From Flavobacteriales bacterium (GTDB lineage: Bacteria; Bacteroidota; Bacteroidia; Flavobacteriales_D; Sanyastnellaceae): a stretch of DNA of 5,447 nt. The notes beneath the pieces are model-generated. The model did not search any database and was not told the DNA's origin. It worked only from the letters and a program-made list of their open reading frames with translations. The translations under genes and the position numbers were made by a program. Shown here piece after piece: positions 1-5,447 of this stretch; position 1 is the stretch's first letter, and every line of letters begins with the position of its first letter. The stretch is from assembly GCA_947464885.1 (NCBI GenBank), contig CANHYZ010000171.1, forward strand, positions 1 through 5,447, written 5' to 3'.

Positions 1-33
1 AATTTTCGTTTCCGAATCCCGTTATACCTTTCG

Positions 34-2712
34 ATGAAAGCTGAGATTGCGGTGAAGATTGTAAAACGTGTGGCCCTTGCTCTTGTGGTATTGCTGCTTG
101 CAGTAGCGGTTTTCATGTTTGTCGTTATCCGCTTTTATGAAGATGAAGTCGCCGCATTTGCCATGAAACGCGTGCAAAAGGAAATGGTGACATCCTTCGA
201 GGTGGGCGACATCAGCCTTGTATTCTGGCGCACATTTCCGAGCACATCCCTGTATCTTGAAAATGTCTACATCGAGGAATCTTTCTCAACAAAGGATACG
301 CTGCTCTATGCACAAAGCCTTTACCTAAAGCTGAATTTCTGGGACTTGGTCAAAGGAGATTACACCGTCAATGAGGTGGAGATTGACAATGCAGAGCTTC
401 ATCTCAAAGTCAATGAAGAAGGAATCGACAATTGGCATTTCTGGAAGGAGCAACCCTCGGATTCTTCCTCGTTCAGCATAACGCTCGAGGAGGTTCAACT
501 TACGGATACGCGCGTTACCTACGATGACAAGCCGGCGGCATTTTTCGCTGATGTGTATTCAACGGCATCTACCGGTCAGGGTGATTTTTCTGCCCAGCGC
601 TTCGAGGTCGCCTTGGATGCCGACTTGACGATTGCCCGCATCTGGAGTGAAGGAGATAACTACTTGGAGACACAGCCGTTGGTTGGAGAAATCATTATGC
701 AGGCAGATGTAGAACACGATCGGTATGTGTTTGAGCCCGCAGAATTGACCTGTGGCGAATTGGATATTGCTGTTCAAGGAGTTGTCGACCTCTCACCGCA
801 AGGCGCTATCGAGCTCTTTGCGGAGACCAAGGACGAGGAGCTCTCCGAAGCACTGCGTTTATTGCCTGCTGAGATTCGAAGAACGCTTCAGAAACTGAGT
901 CCTCGAGGCGATTTTAGCGCGAAAACCAAAATTTCGCAGAAAAATTCCCAAGCACCCGTGATGCTCGAGGCTGAAGTGCAAACGGCTGACGCAACGCTGC
1001 AATTGAAGGAGGAGGGTGTAGCATTGAACGACATCCAATCGAGTTTTTATCTCGTGCGTGGCGGTAAAAGGGACCTCATAAAACTCAAACAATTTTCTTG
1101 CGCGCTCGATGAAAGTGAACTCACTGCCCAAGGCAGCATTATCGGTTTCGATGATCCGCAATTGGACCTAGAAGTAACTGCGGCAATGGATATGAACGAC
1201 ATCAAGGATTTCCTTGATCTTAAACAACTCGATATCTGTGAGGGACGTGTTAGCGCCCGGGCAGGTGTAAAAGGACAGTTGCGCTATGTGCCGGCAGATA
1301 CCGCGTTTAACTGGCGAGAAATCATTGCTTCCGGAAGTGCGGAATTAGCCGAAGGCAGGCTGAAATTGAAGGATTCCAATCGCTTGTTTGACAACCTCAA
1401 TGCCGCTGTTGCATTTGACAAGCAGAGTGCCGTAATCAACCGTTTTGAAGGTGTTGTAAATGGCGGAGATTTCCGTCTAACCGGCAAGCTCATCAATCTC
1501 GTGCCGTTTATTTTTGAAAAGGACGCACGTGTGTTGCTCGATGGCGAGTTGAGAAGCAATATGATTGATTTCACCAATCTCGTGGAGGAAGACGGATCAA
1601 CGGCCAATGATTCAGAGTATGAATTCGGCTTGCCGCGACGACTGGATTTTCGCATGAATATCGCTATCGAGAAATTTGTGTTTCGAAAGTTTGAAGCGCA
1701 GCGTGTGAGGGGCGTGGCTACTCTTGAGCAAGGAAGACTAACAGTTGATCCGTTATCGCTAAACACCGCTGACGGAACGCTGTCTGCTCAACTGGTCATG
1801 GCCCCCGTCGAAGGCGGAAACTATCGCATGAACTGTTTGGCCGATATCTCCGACATCAACATCAAGAAGGTTTTTACGGAGTTTGAAAACTTTGGTCAGG
1901 ATTATCTTCAGGACCGCCATCTTGAAGGAAAAGCACATGCAAGGGTTCAGTTTCGGGCTGTTGTAACGAAGGCCCTGGAGATTCCATCCGATAAAATTGA
2001 AAGCCTGATTGATTTGACCATTGATAACGGTGAGCTTATCGGTTTTGAATCGTTGCAGGATATTGCCGAATACATCCGCTCCAACAAGTGGGTGGCTCCC
2101 TTTGTCGATGAAACAAAGTTTGCAGAACGCATGCGGAAAGTGTCGTTCTCACGCCTTGAAAATGTCATTGAAATACGCAATCGCGTGGTTACTATTCCGC
2201 TGATGGACATCCGAAGCAGTGCCATGGATATCTCGGCCAAAGGCTCCCACTCGTTCGACCACGTCATCAATTACGCTATCGGGTTTAACATGCGTGATTT
2301 GTTGATTCGACGCGAGCGCGATATTCAGGAAATCGATGATGGCTTGGGTAAGTCCATGTTTATCGCAATGACCGGCACAGTGGATAATCCTGTTTTTTCG
2401 GTGGATAAGGAATTAGCGAAGGAAGTGCGACAAGAAGCCATGCAACAGGAAAAGCAAAACATGAAGAGCCTGTTGAAGGAGGAGTTTGGCCTCTTTAAAA
2501 AGGATGAGTCGGTGGGTGCTTACAAAGAATCAGCTGCTCCGAAAACAGAGTCGACTATTTCTGTGGACTGGGAGGAAACGGAAACACCCGCCAATGAACC
2601 GGTGCGGACGTCCACTCCGCCGAAGAGGGATGACGCACCGAAAAAGGAAGCCGAGTCGCCCGATGCGAAAAAGAAGAAAACCCCGAAGTGGCTCGAAGAA
2701 AAGGATCAATGA
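34..2712 (+). CDS. AsmA-like family envelope protein, single N-terminal membrane anchor
   Basis: This 892-residue protein belongs by its layout to the AsmA-like proteins, which are thought to help move or balance phospholipids between inner and outer membrane; that role is family knowledge, not shown here. A short basic N-terminus (K8, K11, R12) precedes one hydrophobic helix at about 13-32, so the bulk should be periplasmic. Residues about 56-137 resemble the AsmA N-terminal domain (phrases such as VEIDNAELHLKV and IDNWHFW). A long beta-rich middle follows, and about 650-795 resembles the AsmA C-terminal region (IDLTIDNGELIGFESL, GTVDNPVF). A charged helix at about 795-821 leads into a 71-residue Pro/Lys/Glu-rich tail that looks disordered. 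ATG at 34 was chosen because it lies just before the membrane helix, but the frame is open to base 1 with no stop, and GTG at 52 is also possible. No frameshift is seen. It is probably first in a unit with the three genes downstream. The family is clear; the exact subfamily is not. Confidence 0.85.
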   Translation: MKAEIAVKIVKRVALALVVLLLAVAVFMFVVIRFYEDEVAAFAMKRVQKEMVTSFEVGDISLVFWRTFPSTSLYLENVYIEESFSTKDTLLYAQSLYLKLNFWDLVKGDYTVNEVEIDNAELHLKVNEEGIDNWHFWKEQPSDSSSFSITLEEVQLTDTRVTYDDKPAAFFADVYSTASTGQGDFSAQRFEVALDADLTIARIWSEGDNYLETQPLVGEIIMQADVEHDRYVFEPAELTCGELDIAVQGVVDLSPQGAIELFAETKDEELSEALRLLPAEIRRTLQKLSPRGDFSAKTKISQKNSQAPVMLEAEVQTADATLQLKEEGVALNDIQSSFYLVRGGKRDLIKLKQFSCALDESELTAQGSIIGFDDPQLDLEVTAAMDMNDIKDFLDLKQLDICEGRVSARAGVKGQLRYVPADTAFNWREIIASGSAELAEGRLKLKDSNRLFDNLNAAVAFDKQSAVINRFEGVVNGGDFRLTGKLINLVPFIFEKDARVLLDGELRSNMIDFTNLVEEDGSTANDSEYEFGLPRRLDFRMNIAIEKFVFRKFEAQRVRGVATLEQGRLTVDPLSLNTADGTLSAQLVMAPVEGGNYRMNCLADISDINIKKVFTEFENFGQDYLQDRHLEGKAHARVQFRAVVTKALEIPSDKIESLIDLTIDNGELIGFESLQDIAEYIRSNKWVAPFVDETKFAERMRKVSFSRLENVIEIRNRVVTIPLMDIRSSAMDISAKGSHSFDHVINYAIGFNMRDLLIRRERDIQEIDDGLGKSMFIAMTGTVDNPVFSVDKELAKEVRQEAMQQEKQNMKSLLKEEFGLFKKDESVGAYKESAAPKTESTISVDWEETETPANEPVRTSTPPKRDDAPKKEAESPDAKKKKTPKWLEEKDQ

Positions 2713-2738
2713 GCGTCTTAAGTTTGTCCAATGAGTGA
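2709..2738 (+). other. Possible 9-codon coupling mini-ORF between the asmA-like gene and rsmF
   Basis: An ATG at 2709-2711 overlaps the stop of the upstream gene (TGA at 2710-2712) as ATGA. It reads nine codons (MSVLSLSNE) and ends at TGA 2736-2738, just inside the start of the next gene (ATG 2731-2733). Ribosomes finishing the first gene could restart here and terminate on top of the next start codon, which is how translational coupling works in other operons. Only the geometry is seen; translation is inference, and a short ORF like this can arise by chance. Confidence 0.25.
2719..2726 (+). promoter_or_regulatory. Exact match to Bacteroidota -7 promoter element TAnnTTTG
   Basis: The octamer TAAGTTTG fits the Bacteroidota housekeeping sigma factor -7 consensus TAnnTTTG exactly. 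It ends four bases before the ATG at 2731, so a transcript started from it would begin at or very near the start codon. No TTG or TTTG -33 element is visible at the usual distance of about 17-23 bases upstream, which weakens the case. Its TAA is also the in-frame stop that makes ATG 2731 the first possible ATG start for the methyltransferase. Confidence 0.3.
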
Positions 2739-4077
2739 GCTGCCTATAGTCTTTACCGAGCGAATCCGATCGCAATTCCCTGAAGTAGCCGAAGCTTTTT
2801 TGCAAGCGTTGGATAGACCGGCCCGCAGCAGCGTTCGCTACAACGCCGGCAAACCAACGCCGGTTTTTACTGAGGTTGATGCTGTGCCTTGGAATGAACA
2901 GGGGTATTGGTTGAACCAACGCCCCGTATTTACCCTTGACCCCCTTTTTCATGCAGGGTGTTATTACCCGCAAGAAAGTTCCTCCATGTTTTTACAATGG
3001 GTGTTGAAGCAAGTTGTGCCGGTTCAAAAGGGTATGAAAGCCCTTGATCTGTGTGCCGCGCCCGGTGGGAAAACACTGATTCTTTCTGATCACTTGAAGT
3101 CGGATGGTGTTGTTGTAGCTAATGAAGTCATTGCTTCACGCGCACGTATTCTCCGTGAAGTGGTCACGAAATGGGGTTGCCGCAACACGATTGTCACCAA
3201 CGGTAATGCGCAGTCGCTCGGTGAATTGTCGGGTTGGTTTGATGTGATGCTGGTTGATGCTCCCTGCAGTGGAGAAGGCATGTTTCGAAAGGATCAGGCT
3301 GCGCGGGAGGAATGGACCCCACAATCTGTCGAGCGCTGCAGTTTGCGTCAACATGAAATATTAACCGATGTTCTGCCTGCGTTGCGCGAAGGTGGTGTGC
3401 TGATATACTCTACCTGCACGTTCGCTCCTGAAGAAAACGAACGGATGCTAGGCTCATTGATTGATTCAGGGGAGTATGAATCCATTCGTTTTGACGTGCC
3501 TGAACATTGGCCGGTAGATCAAATAAGATTAGGTGATCTTTTTGCCTGTCGTTTTATGCCCCATCGAACCGACGGCGAGGGCTTTTTCATTGGAGCCTTG
3601 CGCAAGACGGCGCCGTCGGGAAGCGCACGTGCAAAGGCCAAAGCCATTTTCAAGACATTGGATGCTGCAACAAGGGGATACCTTGAACCTTGGTGCACGC
3701 AGCTAAATCATCCTGTTCTGGGTCCCGATTCGGAATTGTACGATTCACCGCTGGATCTTAATCAGCTCAATGCGCTTGCCGCTGAGGTGTATGTATTACA
3801 GCCGGCAGTTCATCTGGGCAGAACGGTTAGGACGGACTTTATCCCTGACCATGGATTAGCCATGAGTGGCAATGTTAATGATGCAATCCAACGGGTAGAG
3901 CTTGACGGGAATCAGGCGATGGATTACCTCAGGGGAGACGCAATTGTGTTGGCAGATGGCGGGTTTTCAGGATGGTGCTTGGCAACACACCAAGGCCAAT
4001 CTCTAGGCTGGATTAAGGTCATCGGCGCGCGCATCAATAATTACTATCCGAAAGAATGGCGTGTGCGCATGCGCTAG
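2731..4077 (+). CDS. rsmF: rRNA cytosine-C5 methyltransferase, RsmF/NOL1-NOP2-Sun family
   Basis: This is a 448-residue S-adenosylmethionine-dependent RNA m5C methyltransferase; E. coli RsmF (YebU) modifies a cytosine in 16S rRNA, and a 16S target is inferred here. Visible in order: YYPQESSS at 78-85; the SAM-binding motif I, ALDLCAAPGGKT, at 104-115; motif IV DAPCSGEGMF at 176-185 with C179, the cysteine that helps release the product; STCT at 227-230 with C229, the catalytic nucleophile; and RFMPHRTDGEGFF at 274-286. The C-terminal part, about 300-448, matches the extra RsmF-type domains, ending in a PUA-like RNA-binding fold with NNYYPKEWR near the end (436-443). Length and both cysteines fit an active, full-length enzyme. 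An in-frame TAA at 2719-2721 leaves ATG 2731 as the first ATG start. No Shine-Dalgarno is present, as is normal for Bacteroidota. It lies 18 bases after the asmA-like gene and 22 before the polyprenyl synthase. The exact target base cannot be read from sequence, and a tRNA substrate is less likely given the C-terminal domains. Confidence 0.93.
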   Translation: MSELPIVFTERIRSQFPEVAEAFLQALDRPARSSVRYNAGKPTPVFTEVDAVPWNEQGYWLNQRPVFTLDPLFHAGCYYPQESSSMFLQWVLKQVVPVQKGMKALDLCAAPGGKTLILSDHLKSDGVVVANEVIASRARILREVVTKWGCRNTIVTNGNAQSLGELSGWFDVMLVDAPCSGEGMFRKDQAAREEWTPQSVERCSLRQHEILTDVLPALREGGVLIYSTCTFAPEENERMLGSLIDSGEYESIRFDVPEHWPVDQIRLGDLFACRFMPHRTDGEGFFIGALRKTAPSGSARAKAKAIFKTLDAATRGYLEPWCTQLNHPVLGPDSELYDSPLDLNQLNALAAEVYVLQPAVHLGRTVRTDFIPDHGLAMSGNVNDAIQRVELDGNQAMDYLRGDAIVLADGGFSGWCLATHQGQSLGWIKVIGARINNYYPKEWRVRMR

Positions 4078-4081
4078 CATG

Positions 4082-4089
4082 TAAATTTG
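4082..4089 (+). promoter_or_regulatory. Exact match to Bacteroidota -7 promoter element TAnnTTTG
   Basis: TAAATTTG fits the TAnnTTTG -7 consensus exactly and ends 10 bases before the GTG start at 4100, which would leave a leader of only a few bases. As in the preceding gap, no clear TTG -33 element is seen about 17-23 bases upstream. It could give the polyprenyl synthase and the lipoprotein their own promoter within the gene cluster. Functional status is inference. Confidence 0.3.
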
Positions 4090-4099
4090 ACCTCCTTAC

Positions 4100-5074
4100 G
4101 TGAGTTCGCTCGACCACATACAAAAACCCATTGCCAAAGAAATGGATGCCTTTGAAGAATACTTCAAAGGGGCAATGCGCAGCGAGAATGTCCTACTCGA
4201 TAAAATCACGCACTACATCATAAAACGCAAAGGGAAGCAAATGCGTCCCATGTTTGTTTTTCTCTGCAGCAGCGTATGCGGTAGAATCACGCCCGCCACT
4301 TACACCGCGGCGTCGTTGATTGAACTTCTTCATACAGCAACACTGGTGCATGATGACGTGGTCGATGTGGCCCATACACGAAGAGGTTTTTTCTCCATTA
4401 ATGCAGTGTGGAAGAATAAAATTGCGGTGCTCGTAGGTGACTACCTGCTATCGCGCGGACTTCTCCTCAGCATCGATAACGGTGAGTTTGATCTGCTGCG
4501 CATAGTTTCTACCGCTGTTAAGGAAATGAGTGAGGGAGAATTGTTGCAACAGGAAAAGTCGCGGTTGCTGAATATTACAGAAGAGGTCTACTTTGATATC
4601 ATTCGCCAAAAAACGGCCTCCCTCATTGCTGCTTGCTGTAAAGCAGGCGCAAGTGCCGCCGGCGCTAATGCCGATGATCAGCTGCGGTTGTATGAATTCG
4701 GGTTGAAGCTTGGACTTGCGTTTCAGATTAAGGATGATTTGCTGGATTACGGTTTTGGTGAGAAAATCGGAAAACCGATTGGAATCGACATCAAGGAACG
4801 TAAGCTCACCCTGCCACTGATTCATGCACTAAAGATGGCCTCAGCTTCTGAAAGAAGGGAGCTCATGGGCATTATCAAACGATACAATACGGATGCCGTC
4901 AAGGTGAAGTACCTCGTTAGTCGTGTCATAGAATTGGGAGGGATTGATTATGCACGCGCGAAAATGGAGTCATTGCGCGATGAAGCACTGGATATGCTTC
5001 GCCATTTTCCCAAGAGTGATTCGCGCGATTCACTGGAAAACCTCGTTCACTTTACGATAAACCGTAAGAAATGA
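4100..5074 (+). CDS. Long-chain all-trans polyprenyl diphosphate synthase (IspB-like)
   Basis: This 324-residue trans-prenyltransferase condenses isopentenyl diphosphate units onto an allylic diphosphate to make the side chain of menaquinone in the cytoplasm. Family signatures are complete: GKQMRP at 45-50 with the substrate-binding basic residues; the first Asp-rich motif DDVVD at 85-89 followed by RRG at 94-96; LVGDYLLSR at 111-119; and the second Asp-rich motif with DDLLD at 212-216. The residues four and five positions before the first motif are small (A80, T81), as in E. coli IspB; bulky aromatics there would stop the chain early, so a long product (C30 to C40) is inferred. The exact length cannot be told. 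The start is GTG: an in-frame TGA at 4088-4090 blocks extension upstream, and the alternative ATG at 4142 would remove the IQKPIAKE segment that I expect in Bacteroidota relatives. Its stop overlaps the next gene by four bases, suggesting coupled translation. A short-chain (FPP/GGPP) synthase is less likely. Confidence 0.95.
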   Translation: MSSLDHIQKPIAKEMDAFEEYFKGAMRSENVLLDKITHYIIKRKGKQMRPMFVFLCSSVCGRITPATYTAASLIELLHTATLVHDDVVDVAHTRRGFFSINAVWKNKIAVLVGDYLLSRGLLLSIDNGEFDLLRIVSTAVKEMSEGELLQQEKSRLLNITEEVYFDIIRQKTASLIAACCKAGASAAGANADDQLRLYEFGLKLGLAFQIKDDLLDYGFGEKIGKPIGIDIKERKLTLPLIHALKMASASERRELMGIIKRYNTDAVKVKYLVSRVIELGGIDYARAKMESLRDEALDMLRHFPKSDSRDSLENLVHFTINRKK

Positions 5075-5447
5075 TGAAGTCTTTTTTTCTTCTGCTTGCA
5101 CTTTTCATTTTCATCGCTTGCGATCAACCGCAACCAAAGGAAACTGCAGCATCAAATCCCAAATTCCAACTGGATGGAACGATTCAGCAGGTCGTCTCCA
5201 AGCACCCTGATGGAAGTCCCAAGGTTTCTCTTTTTTTGGATGAAAAAACAAACGTCAAGGTTGCCCGCGTTGAATTTCATTCCAATGGTCAGCCGAAAAT
5301 TGACGAGCGATTCAGCAATGATGTTCGCCAAGGTGAAGCGTGGTGCTATTACGAGGATGGCAAGCCCTGGAGCCTGAATACGTTTAACCAGGGGTTGAAT
5401 GACGGGCCCTATAAGACCTGGCATGAAAACGGTCAACTCTACATTCA
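5071..5447 (+). CDS. Lipoprotein with MORN_2/YwqK-type repeats, 3' end cut by window
   Basis: The first 125 residues are visible and the frame is open at the window end, so this is a partial gene. Residues 1-17 form a lipoprotein signal: M1-M2-K3, a hydrophobic stretch at 5-16, then FIAC with the lipid-carrying cysteine at C17, followed by D18. F at -3 is a slightly weak lipobox. After a short polar linker, the motif aromatic/His-x-(N/D)-G-x-x recurs at HPDGSPK (45-51), FHSNGQPK (69-76), YYEDGKPW (93-100) and WHENGQLY (117-124), a period of 24-25 residues typical of MORN_2 units. Databases often name such proteins 'YwqK family antitoxin' after the Bacillus antitoxin; no toxin is visible here, so a toxin-antitoxin role should not be assumed. 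Start ATG 5071 overlaps the upstream stop as ATGA; ATG 5074 is equally plausible. The cell-envelope location is inferred from the signal; function is unknown. Confidence 0.8.
   Translation, partial: MMKSFFLLLALFIFIACDQPQPKETAASNPKFQLDGTIQQVVSKHPDGSPKVSLFLDEKTNVKVARVEFHSNGQPKIDERFSNDVRQGEAWCYYEDGKPWSLNTFNQGLNDGPYKTWHENGQLYI

Noticed and set aside
1003..2484. Repeated 12-mer TTGAAGGAGGAG at 1003-1014 and 2473-2484
   Set aside because: Both copies are in frame and encode LKEE in a charged protein; no further similarity flanks them.
2486..2734. + strand frame rich in Arg/Lys overlapping the end of the AsmA-like gene
   Set aside because: It is the +1 frame of the Lys/Glu/Pro-rich tail; its basic composition follows from that codon content.
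559..3354. Minus-strand open frames of 60-160 codons across the AsmA-like and methyltransferase genes
   Set aside because: They lie opposite strongly recognisable + strand genes, show no family motif or plausible domain, and read as low-meaning shadow translations.
4065..4074. Perfect 10-base palindrome GCGCATGCGC at the end of rsmF
   Set aside because: It is within coding sequence (the R-M-R end), has no loop and no following T run, so it is not a terminator; as a binding site there is nothing to support it.
5082..5088. Run of seven T as an intrinsic terminator or phase-variable tract
   Set aside because: No GC-rich hairpin precedes it, and it encodes the Phe-rich hydrophobic core of the lipoprotein signal. 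A second run of seven T at 5231-5237 is also coding; seven bases is short for phase variation.
5071..5447. Toxin-antitoxin system suggested by the YwqK-type repeats
   Set aside because: The antitoxin label comes from a distant Bacillus protein; this one has a lipoprotein signal and no toxin gene is visible in the window.

Overview
The window looks like an ordinary chromosomal segment of a member of the Bacteroidota. Three things point that way: a large AsmA-like protein with the family's usual layout, no Shine-Dalgarno (GGAGG-type) site before any start codon, and matches to the Bacteroidota -7 promoter consensus TAnnTTTG in both intergenic gaps. I cannot name the genus, and no RNA gene, mobile element or CRISPR array is visible. 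About 98% of the window is coding, all on the + strand.

Layout: 34-2712 encodes an 892-residue AsmA-like inner-membrane-anchored envelope protein. After an 18-base gap, 2731-4077 encodes a 448-residue NOL1/NOP2/Sun-type rRNA cytosine-C5 methyltransferase of the RsmF kind. After a 22-base gap, 4100-5074 encodes a 324-residue long-chain polyprenyl diphosphate synthase with a GTG start. Overlapping its stop by four bases (ATGA), 5071-5447 encodes the first 125 residues of a lipoprotein with MORN_2/YwqK-type repeats, cut off by the window end. This last gene is open at its 3' end.

The tight spacing suggests one transcription unit, but the functions are not an obvious pathway: envelope lipid homeostasis (AsmA-like), ribosome modification (RsmF-like), isoprenoid side chains for menaquinone (polyprenyl synthase) and an envelope lipoprotein. 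They are best read as housekeeping genes that sit together, with a loose envelope/membrane theme.

I found no convincing new system. The observations most worth a second look lie at the gene junctions. The two intergenic gaps each carry an exact TAnnTTTG, so close to the start codon that the transcripts would be leaderless or nearly so. A 9-codon mini-ORF bridges the asmA-like stop and the rsmF start. The lipoprotein is translationally overlapped with the polyprenyl synthase.
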